A DNA stretch of 58,850 nt from positions 1 to 58,850 of the forward strand of contig NZ_BCSV01000008.1 of assembly GCF_001571045.1 (NCBI RefSeq). The letters run 5' to 3'. Each line of letters opens with the position of its first letter. Within the stretch, counting starts at the first letter, position 1. The position numbers were made by a program, and so were the translations under genes. Below are positions 1 to 8,054 of this stretch, one piece after another. Below the pieces are notes generated by a model that saw nothing but the letters and a program-made list of their open reading frames with translations, was not told where the DNA came from and did no database searches. Source of the stretch: Curtobacterium ammoniigenes NBRC 101786. Its GTDB lineage: Bacteria > Actinomycetota > Actinomycetes > Actinomycetales > Microbacteriaceae.

Positions 1-735
1 GAAGGACCGGCCGGGCAGGAACGAGGTCTCCAGGAACCCGTTCGCGCGTTCCACGACGCCCTTGGTCTCCGGATCGAACGGCTTCGCCTGCACCAGCTTC
101 GTCGCGAGGGTCCCAGTGAACGCGGCGACCCCATCGGCGAGGCGTCCGTGCCTACCGATGCCAGCCTCGTTGTCCCAGAGCAGCCGCTTCGGGATCGCGC
201 CGACCTGCTCGGACAGCAGCGACCACATGCCCGCGAGCAGGTCCGGCGTCGTCCGGGACGGCAGCATCCTGGCGGTGATCAGCCGCGAGTACGACGCCAC
301 GACCACCAGCACCGGCGGCGACCCCGTCTGCCCGGAACCGAGCGGGATCCGAGCCGGCGGGAACCACAGATCGCACTGCGCCTGATCGCCCGGCGCATGC
401 TCCAGCCGATCCGCGGGATCCCTCGGCGCATACTCCGGCCGCAGCAACGCGACCCGCTTCCGGAACCACGACGCCGACCCCACCCAACCGACGCGTTCCG
501 CGATCACCGTCGCGGGCATCGTGGGGAACGACGTCAGCAGCGCACGGACCCTCGGCTCGAACACGTCGAACGCGGACGGGCCCGACGGACGCGAATACTC
601 CGGCGGTCCCTCCGACCCTAGGGCTCTGGCGACGGTCTTCCGCGCCACACCCAACCGGTCAGCGATCGCTCGCTGCGACAGTCCCTCCGCCACATGAAGA
701 TGACGGTTCTCCGCCCACTCCTGCACGTTGATCAC
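1..735 (-). CDS. istA: IS21-family transposase IstA (partial, C-terminus outside window)
   Basis: About 245 residues are visible. The N-terminus is a helix-turn-helix (residues about 14-40, with AIADRLGVARKTVARAL). A DDE integrase core follows, with the first Asp in QAQCDLWF (about residue 117), the second in LLWDNEAG (about 187) and the catalytic Glu in KGVVERANG (about 227). All three acidic residues are present, so the visible part is intact. IstA cuts and joins IS21 ends with the IstB ATPase. I chose GTG at 735 because the protein from there (VINVQEWAE) matches the usual IstA start; a TTG further upstream lies within the terminal repeats. Whether the gene is complete cannot be seen. Confidence 0.88.
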   Translation of the reverse strand, partial: MINVQEWAENRHLHVAEGLSQRAIADRLGVARKTVARALGSEGPPEYSRPSGPSAFDVFEPRVRALLTSFPTMPATVIAERVGWVGSASWFRKRVALLRPEYAPRDPADRLEHAPGDQAQCDLWFPPARIPLGSGQTGSPPVLVVVASYSRLITARMLPSRTTPDLLAGMWSLLSEQVGAIPKRLLWDNEAGIGRHGRLADGVAAFTGTLATKLVQAKPFDPETKGVVERANGFLETSFLPGRSF

Positions 736-808
736 CCAGCCAATCTCGGCCTCAGGTGGTCCCCTTTTCAACGAGCGCTACTGGCAACCTTTTCGAAGAG
801 CGTCGACA
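1..808 (-). mobile_element. IS21-family insertion sequence, 5' end, cut by window edge
   Basis: The segment reads istA on the minus strand up to the window edge. Beyond the istA start there are two similar 15-bp direct repeats, CCTTTTCAACGAGCG at 763-777 and CCTTTTCGAAGAGCG at 788-802. Seen from the minus strand the element begins TGTCGACG at 808. IS21 elements characteristically carry repeated transposase-binding sites at their ends and finish in TG/CA, so I place the outer end at 808. The helper gene istB and the other end lie outside the window. Confidence 0.8.
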
Positions 809-960
809 CCGATGTTTAGAGGCGCGGTGCGCCGTGACTGTTGCTGCCACCTCGGCCGCCGAGTGTGGCGGCTGGACATATCTGCCGCGCCCGGGGTGCA
901 TCGCCCACTAAATGGCGACGCTCGACACAGCCGTCTCTAGCGGAGTAACAATCGGTGCGA

Positions 961-966
961 TATTAT
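961..966 (+). promoter_or_regulatory. -10 element of a leaderless promoter
   Basis: TATTAT matches the sigma-70 -10 consensus in 5 of 6 positions. It lies 7 nt before the GTG at 974, which places transcription start at about the GTG itself. No Shine-Dalgarno sequence precedes the GTG. No clear -35 is visible. The rest of 809-973 shows nothing else I can name. Confidence 0.5.
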
Positions 967-973
967 CGGCGGC

Positions 974-1618
974 GTGGATACATCAACGGCCGAGGAGATC
1001 GCTCGGGTTTTCGCGCCAGTGGGCACCGCTCTTCACTCGGTAATGCCGCGCGGCGTCAGCCTGGCGAACGACATGATGAAGCTCGGCGGCTTGAGCATCA
1101 GCACCTATCGCACGCAGTTCGCGCACAACATCGTCGGCTGCACGCACAGCCTGCTCGGCGTCACCGACATCGGTGACTGGGTGCTTGATCCGAAGGCGCA
1201 CAAGAAGCAGCTTCATCTCTCGCGCGACCTTTGGTCGGCTCGCATGCTCGCGAGCACGTACGACGGATTGGTCCCGACCGCTGGGTCGAACCACGCGCGT
1301 CAAGGCTTTTACTCGAACCCGTCGGTGGTCTCCAAGTCGGGGCAGCAGGTGCTGGTTGAACAGCATGGCTTCATCATCGTATGGACTCTGGATCGACAGT
1401 CTGGCGATGTTGCGCTTGAGTTAGTCCACACTCTGTCGCCTTGGCGGTATGGTCAGGCCGAGCGGATCGATCTCCGGATGCCGCTCGTTCCGACCGAGGG
1501 GGACCTCTCGACTCTCCGGTTCGTTCCTGCCGACGACGACGACCTTGACGGCCTCGGCCTGATTGATCCGCGTGGCCGCTTCCAGGGAGGCACTTCCAAT
1601 GGCGCCGCCTCGTCCTGA
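974..1618 (+). CDS. Hypothetical protein coupled to an ImmA/IrrE gene
   Basis: A 214-residue soluble protein that I do not recognise. It has no signal peptide, no membrane segment and no obvious catalytic motif. The middle is rich in His, Ser and aromatic residues (LDPKAHKKQLHLSRDLW around residues 72-88), and the C-terminus is acidic (ADDDDLDGLG). The GTG start is supported by the -10 element just upstream, which suggests a leaderless mRNA. Its 3' end overlaps the next gene by 20 bp, so the two are co-transcribed and probably translationally coupled. By analogy with other ImmA/IrrE operons it may be a partner, substrate or toxin-like product controlled by that protein. This is inference only. 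Confidence 0.7.
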   Translation: MDTSTAEEIARVFAPVGTALHSVMPRGVSLANDMMKLGGLSISTYRTQFAHNIVGCTHSLLGVTDIGDWVLDPKAHKKQLHLSRDLWSARMLASTYDGLVPTAGSNHARQGFYSNPSVVSKSGQQVLVEQHGFIIVWTLDRQSGDVALELVHTLSPWRYGQAERIDLRMPLVPTEGDLSTLRFVPADDDDLDGLGLIDPRGRFQGGTSNGAASS

Positions 1619-2714
1619 ACGGATTCTTGCCGCGCGTGATCTTCTGGGGGAAACACTCCAGAGCATTGCCGCGTCGGCGGGAATCAGCCAAAGCTATCTA
1701 TCCGAGATCGCAGGCGGCACACGGCCATTTACGACCGAGCAAGCGGAACGGCTGGCAGAGGCCACGAAACTCCCAGTTGAGTTCTTCGAGGTCGAGGCGC
1801 CGGATATTGAGGGGACAACTCTTCAGTTCCGAAAGCTGAAGTCCACCAAGGTCAAAACCACCAAGAAGGCGATTCAGTACTTCCGCGAGGCGTCACGTAT
1901 CGCCCAGCGGGCGGCAATCATCGCAGGACTCAAGAGCAAGGCACTGCCCTTCGTCGAGTCATCAACCGGCCAACTGCTTGATGACGATGAGATCGAGTCA
2001 GTTGCTGAACGCACTCGGGCACTCATGGGGGTGGACGCGCTGGCTCCTGTGCCGAATGTGATGCGCGCCATCGAGCGCCTCGGCGTTGTTGTCGTGCCAG
2101 TACTACTCGACCCGACCGACGACGTGCATGTTGTTGGCCAGGGTCACTTCGGCATCTCACATGGGGACGAACACGGAGTGTCGATGGTCGGGTATTTCCC
2201 CGGTGCATCGCCGGACCGGGACAGGTTCACGCTGAGCCACGAGGTGGGCCACGTGCTGCTTCACGCTCATAGGAAGTCGGACGATCCCGAGCGCGAGGCC
2301 AACCGTTTCGCAGGCGCGTTTCTACTCCCGGAGAGGGTGGCGCGACGTGAACTCCACTCGCAGATTACGCTCAATCAGCTCGCTCACGTGAAGGCTGCCT
2401 ACGGCGTCTCGATCCAGGCGCTCATCATGCGCGCGGTGGCCTTAGGAATCATCGACGCGCAGCGGCAGCGTTCGCTCTTTGTGCAGCTGAGCGCGCGAGG
2501 CTGGCGGCAAAACGAACCAGTCGAGATCGGGCCTGAGCACCCTGTTCTGATGGGTCGTCTGCTCGACATCGCGGTCTCTGAGAATGCTCCCGTGCGTGAG
2601 ATTGAGCGCATTACGGCACTCCCACGTGCCTACCTTCGTGCAATGGCGCCAAGCCGTCCGCGCCGCGAGTCTCCCATCGGTAACGTCGTGCCGATTCGTT
2701 CGGCGACAGCCTGA
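1599..2714 (+). CDS. Xre-type HTH regulator fused to ImmA/IrrE metallopeptidase
   Basis: A 371-residue protein. Residues about 8-60 form a Xre-like helix-turn-helix (SIAASAGISQSYLSEIAGG). Residues about 150-290 form an ImmA/IrrE zinc peptidase with the HExxH motif HEVGH at 214-218 and a following DDPEREANRFAGAFLLP segment that supplies the third ligand. Such proteins typically cleave or antagonise a repressor or antitoxin in response to DNA damage or element transfer. The ATG at 1599 is chosen because GGGAGG lies 8 nt upstream; it sits inside the preceding gene, giving a 20-bp overlap. The final 80 residues are not assigned to a domain. Location beside insertion sequences suggests a mobile origin. 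Confidence 0.85.
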   Translation: MAPPRPERILAARDLLGETLQSIAASAGISQSYLSEIAGGTRPFTTEQAERLAEATKLPVEFFEVEAPDIEGTTLQFRKLKSTKVKTTKKAIQYFREASRIAQRAAIIAGLKSKALPFVESSTGQLLDDDEIESVAERTRALMGVDALAPVPNVMRAIERLGVVVVPVLLDPTDDVHVVGQGHFGISHGDEHGVSMVGYFPGASPDRDRFTLSHEVGHVLLHAHRKSDDPEREANRFAGAFLLPERVARRELHSQITLNQLAHVKAAYGVSIQALIMRAVALGIIDAQRQRSLFVQLSARGWRQNEPVEIGPEHPVLMGRLLDIAVSENAPVREIERITALPRAYLRAMAPSRPRRESPIGNVVPIRSATA

Positions 2715-2929
2715 AGGCTGGGCGGCGCATTCGGCTGCGAAGCAGCTCCGCACCGGCTGGATTGCGGCCAGCCACGTCCAGACGACCCGGTCGAGGTAGG
2801 TGTCCTTATCGGTCTCTTTGTGAAGGCGAATCCCAAACGGAATGAAGATCGGAAAGAGATCACTTTCATCGCCGGTGGCGAACTGAATCCGGCATGCCCG
2901 GCCGAGATGGCGGTCGCCCAACTCACCCG
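2715..2929. other. Gap of about 215 bp without a confident gene
   Basis: On the minus strand a frame starting with TTG at 2933 stays open and reads protein-like for about 70 codons (for example FPIFIPFGIRLHKETDKDTY). It would directly follow the sigma-like gene. However, the frame then runs antisense far into the ImmA/IrrE gene, so I do not call it a gene. It may be the remains of one. Confidence 0.4.
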
Positions 2930-3328
2930 TCAAGATGGCAGCGCGTCGCTAAAGGACACACTCCTGGTGGTGGTGTCGAAGCTCTCGCTGCCGAGCTTCT
3001 TTCGGAGTACTCGCTTCTTGCCGCTCGGAGATGAGGGCTCGCTCCCGGCTTTGCGCCGCATCGCATCAAGGGCCTTCGTCTCCAACTGGCGGATTCGCTC
3101 TCTGGTGACCCGCCAGACTTCGCCGATTTCGTCAAGCGTCATAGGGCCGTCGAGACCGTCGAGGAGGCCGAAGCGACGCTCGATAATGTCCAGCGATCGC
3201 TCATCGAGACCGTCGAAGAGGCCGCGCATAAGACGCTCGCGATCGATTCGATCCTCAAGTGCTTCGAGCCCACCGTCCCACGGTTCATCTTCTCCGCGGT
3301 CGTAAAGCATCGCCTCGAGAGACGCCAA
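2930..3328 (-). CDS. Sigma-70 region 4 protein, possibly 5'-truncated
   Basis: A 132-residue product. Its central part (residues about 40-92) is a sigma-70 region 4 of the primary-sigma type: RSLDIIERRFGLL, then TLDEIGEVW and VTRERIRQLETKALDAMRR, the -35-binding helix-turn-helix. No region 2 is present, so it cannot be a full sigma factor. TTG at 3328 is the only start available. In the same frame the DNA stays protein-like upstream (reads KREIQVREALGSNAADL) but offers no ATG, GTG or TTG over about 130 nt. The gene may therefore have lost its 5' end, or may use a rarer codon. The C-terminal 35 residues are basic and Ser-rich. It may be a small regulatory DNA-binding protein. Confidence 0.55.
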   Translation of the reverse strand: MASLEAMLYDRGEDEPWDGGLEALEDRIDRERLMRGLFDGLDERSLDIIERRFGLLDGLDGPMTLDEIGEVWRVTRERIRQLETKALDAMRRKAGSEPSSPSGKKRVLRKKLGSESFDTTTRSVSFSDALPS

Positions 3329-3656
3329 GTCCTGCGCCCGCTCGTCCGACGCGCGCAGTGAATCGGTAAGATCCGCGGCGTTAGAGCCGAGTGCTTCCCT
3401 GACCTGGATTTCCCGTTTGAGTGTCCCGCAAAAGCCCGTTGAAGGGGCGCCAAACGCTAGGCGCGCGGCCGTGGGTCTTCGCCACCGGGGAGCTCCGGCA
3501 GTGCGTCCCGGAGCGTCTCCTGACTGGAGAGATGCTTGCCGTCCGCACCACTGGGATGTCCCGACTTCACTCGGATCAGCCGGTTCCGAGGCTGACTATT
3601 TTCCGCTTGGCGCGGGTCGGGGCTGTTTGCGTGCCAGGTCCTGCCGAGATCGATGG
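3329..3656. other. Gap of about 330 bp, mostly without features
   Basis: The first 130 nt continue the reading frame of the sigma-like gene on the minus strand without a start codon. Beyond that I see no convincing gene, repeat or RNA structure. Confidence 0.4.
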
Positions 3657-4160
3657 TCAGGCGAGGTCAGGGGGCAGCGTGATGTCCAGTTGTTGAGCTG
3701 CCCAGCGGAAAAAGCCCATTCCGCTGAGGCGCTTATGGTCCCGGTCATGGGATGACAGGTCTTCCTCGTCTGTGACCCATCGGCCGTCCTGGCGGTCAGC
3801 CCACGTCCATGGCCAGCCGTTGTATCCAGACCGACCCTTGTAGCCGGCGGCCGTGCCAATGGCTCGCTGCTCCTCTATGGTCGCTCCCCGCCCCTGGCGG
3901 ACGTTGATGGCATGGACTCGACCGAAGAACACGACCATGCTCCATTGCTGCTCCTCCGACGTTCCCTTCGGTTTTGGTGGAAGGCGTGGCGCATCGAACT
4001 CCGGGTCGAACGTCGCCCCAGGCTGAATTGGAGCCGCGGCCGCGGGGCCTGCGGTTGATCGAGGCGACCGTCCGCCTTGCGTCCGGAGTGCCTCGAGTTG
4101 ATCTGCGATTGCTCGGTGCCCTTCGATGAGGATTGTGAGGGCGTCTTCGTGCAGTGACAT
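3657..4160 (-). CDS. Hypothetical protein
   Basis: A 167-residue protein from ATG at 4160. It has an N-terminal amphipathic helix (MSLHEDALTILIEGHRAIAD), a Pro/Ala-rich linker (about 40-70) and a C-terminal half rich in Trp, Arg and Asp (GYNGWPWTWADRQDGRW). I do not recognise the family. The frame continues upstream to TTG at 4262 and reads like a winged-helix piece (LEQLEVGGFLTKRGGW), so a longer protein is possible, but no ribosome site supports it. Its neighbours are mobile DNA, which suggests an accessory gene. Confidence 0.5.
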   Translation of the reverse strand: MSLHEDALTILIEGHRAIADQLEALRTQGGRSPRSTAGPAAAAPIQPGATFDPEFDAPRLPPKPKGTSEEQQWSMVVFFGRVHAINVRQGRGATIEEQRAIGTAAGYKGRSGYNGWPWTWADRQDGRWVTDEEDLSSHDRDHKRLSGMGFFRWAAQQLDITLPPDLA

Positions 4161-4191
4161 TTGGTTGTCCGATTGACTTGTCGCTAACTTC

Positions 4192-4290
4192 TTAATGAAT
4201 AGCTTCAACGTACGCCAGCCGCCCCGCTTCGTCAAGAAGCCACCGACTTCTAGCTGCTCCAAAGCACCGCGGGCAGTTCGTCGGGTCCAT
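4192..4290 (-). CDS. Possible 32-residue Cys-containing small protein
   Basis: ATG at 4290 to TAA at 4192 encodes MDPTNCPRCFGAARSRWLLD and 12 more residues. The CPRC pair could be half of a zinc knuckle. It ends 31 nt before the ATG of the next gene on the same strand. There is no strong ribosome site and no homologue I know, so it may be chance. The stretch 4291-4489 holds only an unassigned minus-strand frame next to the IS3 insertion point. Confidence 0.2.
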   Translation of the reverse strand: MDPTNCPRCFGAARSRWLLDEAGRLAYVEAIH

Positions 4291-4531
4291 GACCTGGGCG
4301 GAGAGGCGAACCGCTGGGGGCCGGCCCATCTGGGCAGGTTTGCTCCTCCGCCTCTAGAACAGCCATGGCGAGGGCACCTGTGGTGGCTCGAGCGTTCCCG
4401 CCGCCTTCCATCGACACCAGGTAGATCGTGTTCGTCGGCGTGACTAACTTCCAGGTCGAACTGCGGCCGGTTGTCGCCGGTGTCCGTGCTGAATAGGCCT
4501 GGCTTTCGTTCCGTTCTTTATCTCAGGATGG

Positions 4532-4852
4532 ATGACGATGCCGAAGAAGTTTGACCCGGGGATGCGGGAGCGTGCGTTGCGGATGCTCGCTGAGGCGATG
4601 CCGGACCACAAGAACAAGACCGCAGCAGTGCAGCATGTGGCGGGGCTGCTTGGGATGAGTCCGGAGACGTTGCGCACGTGGGCGCGGAGGATGGACATCG
4701 ACGCGGGCCGGGTGCCTGGCCCGACGAGCGAGATGCTCGAGGAGAACCGGCGGCTTCGGCGTGAGAATGCGGAGCTGCGGAAAGCGAACGACGTGCTGAA
4801 GGCTGCGAGTGTGTCTTTCGCGAAGGAGCCAGGCCGGCCCTCGACGAGATGA
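4532..4852 (+). CDS. IS3-family transposase OrfA
   Basis: A 106-residue protein with an N-terminal helix-turn-helix (residues about 8-50, GMRERALRMLAE then LLGMSPETLRTWARR) and a C-terminal leucine-zipper-like coiled coil (EENRRLRRENAELRKANDVL). This is the DNA-binding and multimerisation half of IS3 transposase. ATG codons at 4528, 4532 and 4538 cluster at the start; 4532 is in frame with an AGG just upstream. The stop overlaps the orfB start in ATGA. OrfB is in the -1 frame, the arrangement that allows programmed frameshifting to the OrfAB transposase. Confidence 0.92.
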   Translation: MTMPKKFDPGMRERALRMLAEAMPDHKNKTAAVQHVAGLLGMSPETLRTWARRMDIDAGRVPGPTSEMLEENRRLRRENAELRKANDVLKAASVSFAKEPGRPSTR

Positions 4853-5775
4853 TCCGGTTCATCGACATGCACCGGCATCGTCTCGGGGTCGAGCTCATCT
4901 GCCGGGTGCTGCGCCCGGCGGTCCGAGGGTTTCTCACCGCTCGTGGGTATCGGGCCGCGAAAGCCCGTGTCCCGTCCGCACGGCAGCTGCGTGACGACCT
5001 GCTGGTGCCGGAGGTGACCCGGCTGCACGCGGAGAACTATGGCGTCTACGGGCGCCGGAAAATGCACGCGCTGCTGCGCCGGCACGGGTGGGACGTCGGC
5101 CGCGACCAGACCGAACGGCTCATGCGGCTGGCCGGGGTGCGTGGCGTGCAGAAGTCGAAGCGGGTGTTCACCACTCGCCCTGACAAGTCGGGGCCGCTGC
5201 CCAGCGATCTTGTGAACAGGCGGTTCAGCGCCCAGGCGCCGCGGCGTCTCTGGGTGTGTGACGTGACCTACGTCGCAACGTGGTCCGGGTTCGCCTATGT
5301 CGCGTTCGTCACTGACGTGTACTCCCGGCGCATCGTCGACTGGAACGTCGCGGCGACGTTGCGGTCGGAGATCCTGCCGATGCAAGCGCTCGATATGGCC
5401 GCCTGGAACGCAGGTGGTCGACTGGACGGGCTGATCCATCACGCCGATCACGGATCGAACTACACCGCGATGGTCTACACCGACCGGATCGTCGAACTCG
5501 GCGCCATCCCGTCGACCGGGACCGTCGGCGACAGTTTCGATAATGCGATGGCGGAGGCGATCAACAACCTCTACAAGACCGAGCTGATCCGCCAGCAGGG
5601 CCCGTGGCGCACGGTCGAGCAGGTCGAGCTCGCGACCCTCGAATGGGTGTGGTGGTGGAACAACTCCCGCCTCCACGGCGAGCTCGACATGCGCACCCCG
5701 ATCGAGGTCGAGAACGCGTACTACGCCGACCACGAATCAGGCCTACCGGCAACCGCCGGACAGGAAACCGGATAG
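4849..5775 (+). CDS. IS3-family transposase OrfB (DDE integrase)
   Basis: A 308-residue protein. It has an N-terminal HTH_21-like segment (NYGVYGRRKMHALLRRHGW), then an rve integrase core. The DDE residues are Asp in WVCDVTYV (about 136), Asp in HHADHGSNY (about 195) and Glu in MAEAINNLYKTEL (about 233). The C-terminus WWNNSRLHGELDMRTPIE is typical of the family. It is translated by coupling at ATGA or as a frameshift fusion with OrfA. No damage is visible. Confidence 0.94.
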   Translation: MIRFIDMHRHRLGVELICRVLRPAVRGFLTARGYRAAKARVPSARQLRDDLLVPEVTRLHAENYGVYGRRKMHALLRRHGWDVGRDQTERLMRLAGVRGVQKSKRVFTTRPDKSGPLPSDLVNRRFSAQAPRRLWVCDVTYVATWSGFAYVAFVTDVYSRRIVDWNVAATLRSEILPMQALDMAAWNAGGRLDGLIHHADHGSNYTAMVYTDRIVELGAIPSTGTVGDSFDNAMAEAINNLYKTELIRQQGPWRTVEQVELATLEWVWWWNNSRLHGELDMRTPIEVENAYYADHESGLPATAGQETG

Positions 5776-5984
5776 GAACCAAAGCCAGGCCTATTCATGC
5801 CGCGGCGAGTGTCAGTAATCGGAAGCGAGCGTGGCCTAACGGACCCGGGCTCTACAAGGAAGAGCGGCGGGGCGACGAAATTCTTCCCCTTGTACCTCGA
5901 ATTGGGAATGCTCCTTCCGTGCGCCGCCCGGAAGACTAACTGCGAAGCTGATCATCGTTCGGGTCTGCAGGCGGGGAGCATCGC

Positions 5985-8036
5985 GTGAGCACGGCGGGGA
6001 ATTCTGCCCGTGAAGAGGGGCGACGCCTTCAAGCGATGGCTGCCGAGCATGAGCGGCTCGCGGTCCAAGCGCGGGAAGCAGCCGAACGCTGGATGCTGGC
6101 CCACCGAACCGAGCGCCACGTCGCCGGGAGCTTGGCCCCGCTCACCGCCGCCGGCTATTCGTTCCTGCACGATCGCGGGTGGCCCGGATCCCGGTCGCGA
6201 GCGCAGATTGACCATGTGCTTGTTGGCCCCGGCGGACTGTTCATCGTCGATACGAAGGCTTGGGCGGACGTTGAAATCGCAGCGGGGCATATCTTCCGCG
6301 GGCAAGCCGACGTCACCGACGAGCTCGGTGGTCTCGCCGACGTTGGCTACGGCACCGAGGCGGTCATGGCCGACCTCGGCCTGGCCCCGGGAGAGGTCCA
6401 CGTTGGTGTGGTCCTTGCGGGCCGGGCGCTGCCGCCGACGGAGGTCAGTGGGGTCGTGGTGGTCGGCGAGAAGCAAGCTGCCCGACACGTGAACAGCTAC
6501 GGCAAGCGGCTGACCGACACCCAGGTCAACGCGGTCTTGGGCGCCGCGCTGGTTCACTTTCCCGTCCTCGACTCATCGCCGATCTTCCTCGATACGAGTA
6601 TCGCCGAGCCCGTTCTCGCCGAGGCGGAGCCCGAACCGCTCCTCGACATCGAGGAGGTCACCGACATATTGCTTGCGGGCCTGCTGGCCGCGCCGATCGA
6701 AGAGTGGATGGCGTTCCTCCATCCGTCGCAAGCAAAGCTCGTGCGGCGTGGGTTTAACGGACCGGCGCGCATCCGGGGAGCTGCGGGGACTGGGAAGACG
6801 GTGGTGGGCCTCCATCGCGCTGCATACCTGGCACGAGCGCAGGGTTCTAGGGTGCTGTTCACGTCCTACGTGCGGACACTTCCGGAGGTGCAGCGCAACT
6901 TGCTTGCACGGCTCGCGCCGGAGGCCGTCGAGCGTGTCGAGTTCGTCGGCGTTCACGCGTTCGCGCTTCGCCTGCTCAAGCAGCGTGGGATTCGTCTCAA
7001 CGTTGATCCGGTCGAAGAGGAGCGGAGTTTTGTCGCTGCGTGGCGAACCGTCGGGCTCGGTGCGGCGCTCGCCCAGAGCGATCCGAACCCGAACTATTGG
7101 CGTGACGAAATCCGCTACGTGATCAAGGGTCGAGGGCTCAGTCGGTTCGAGCAGTACGCGGATCTCGTGAGGACGGGACGCAAGCGCCCGCTCGGGCTCG
7201 AACTCCGGCGCGAAGTCTGGAGGCTCTTCGTCGCGTACGAAGCCGAACTCCGAGCCCGCCATCTCCACGATTTCGACGACGTAATCTTGCGAGCCGAAGC
7301 ATCACTCCGCGAGACTCCGACGGCCGACTACGGGTCGGTGATCATCGACGAGGCGCAAGACCTGACGTGCGCGATGGTGCGGATGCTCTTCCTGCTTGTC
7401 GGTGACCGTCCGGATGGCTTGACGCTCATCGGCGACGGCCAGCAGTCGATCTATCCCGGCGGCTTTTCTCTGACGGAGGCCGGCGTCTCAATCGCGGGAC
7501 GCGGTGTCGTGATGTCGACCAACTACAGGAATACGAAGGAGATCGCCGCGTTCGCTGCGTCCGTGATCGAGGGCGACCAATACGCGGACATCGAGGGCAA
7601 CGACCGTAGCCGCGACGAAGCGGCAGATATCCCGCGCACTGGCCCTGAACCGACGTCGCGCCGGTTCAGCAGTCGGCGCGAGCACGACAAGGAATTCGTC
7701 GCACAACTCAAGGCGCTTCCCTGTCCGCCCGGTGATGTTGGCGTTCTCTGCCTGACGAATCAGGGTGTTCGAGAGGCAGCCCGCGCGTTATCTGCCGCAG
7801 GCATTCCGGTTCTCGAATTGACCAAGTACGAGGGTCTGCCCGTCGACGCGGTAAAGGTCGGGACGATCAAGCGCGCCAAAGGACTCGAGTTCAAGCAGGT
7901 GCTGCTGCCGCGTGTCCCTCCGGCGCTCATGGAGCAAGCCGACGCGGACGACGAAGCGATGACGATTCATCGGCGAGAGCTCTACGTCGGGATGACGCGC
8001 GCGCGAGACGGGTTGTGGGTCGGCGTGTGCGCGTGA
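5985..8036 (+). CDS. NERD-domain nuclease / UvrD-type superfamily 1 helicase
   Basis: A 683-residue protein. Residues about 35-160 are a NERD domain, with QIDHVLVGPGGLFIVDTKAW carrying the conserved Asp and DTK of this nuclease fold. A superfamily 1 helicase core follows: Walker A GAAGTGKT (about 264-272), Walker B IIDEAQD (about 451-457), a GDGQQSIYPGGF segment, a VKVGTIKRAKGLEF motif and motif VI YVGMTRARDGLWV at the C-terminus. It therefore combines a putative DNase and a DNA translocase, as in several phage-defence proteins. GTG at 5985 is preceded by GGCGGGGAGC. The next gene starts 18 nt after its stop, so the two form an operon. The helicase C-terminus is short compared with UvrD itself. 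Confidence 0.88.
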   Translation: MSTAGNSAREEGRRLQAMAAEHERLAVQAREAAERWMLAHRTERHVAGSLAPLTAAGYSFLHDRGWPGSRSRAQIDHVLVGPGGLFIVDTKAWADVEIAAGHIFRGQADVTDELGGLADVGYGTEAVMADLGLAPGEVHVGVVLAGRALPPTEVSGVVVVGEKQAARHVNSYGKRLTDTQVNAVLGAALVHFPVLDSSPIFLDTSIAEPVLAEAEPEPLLDIEEVTDILLAGLLAAPIEEWMAFLHPSQAKLVRRGFNGPARIRGAAGTGKTVVGLHRAAYLARAQGSRVLFTSYVRTLPEVQRNLLARLAPEAVERVEFVGVHAFALRLLKQRGIRLNVDPVEEERSFVAAWRTVGLGAALAQSDPNPNYWRDEIRYVIKGRGLSRFEQYADLVRTGRKRPLGLELRREVWRLFVAYEAELRARHLHDFDDVILRAEASLRETPTADYGSVIIDEAQDLTCAMVRMLFLLVGDRPDGLTLIGDGQQSIYPGGFSLTEAGVSIAGRGVVMSTNYRNTKEIAAFAASVIEGDQYADIEGNDRSRDEAADIPRTGPEPTSRRFSSRREHDKEFVAQLKALPCPPGDVGVLCLTNQGVREAARALSAAGIPVLELTKYEGLPVDAVKVGTIKRAKGLEFKQVLLPRVPPALMEQADADDEAMTIHRRELYVGMTRARDGLWVGVCA

Positions 8037-8054
8037 CCGGGCGGAGCAGAAGTC

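Larger units (their letters stand above)
4490..5797 (+). mobile_element. Complete IS3-family insertion sequence, 1308 bp
   Basis: The left end starts TGAATAGGCCTGGCTTTCG at 4490. The right end, read from the minus strand at 5797, starts TGAATAGGCCTGGCTTTGG. The 23-bp inverted repeats match at 22 positions. The trinucleotide TGC occurs directly outside both ends (4487-4489 and 5798-5800), a 3-bp target duplication of the size IS3 elements make. Both transposase frames are intact, so the copy may be active. Confidence 0.95.

Noticed and set aside
2442..2933. 163-residue minus-strand frame after the sigma-like gene
   Set aside because: The first 70 codons look protein-like, but the rest lies antisense to the well-supported ImmA/IrrE gene.
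4780..4852. A defined slippery heptamer for IS3 frameshifting
   Set aside because: The -1 frame relationship and ATGA overlap are clear, but no convincing A-rich slip site is visible, so I do not mark one.
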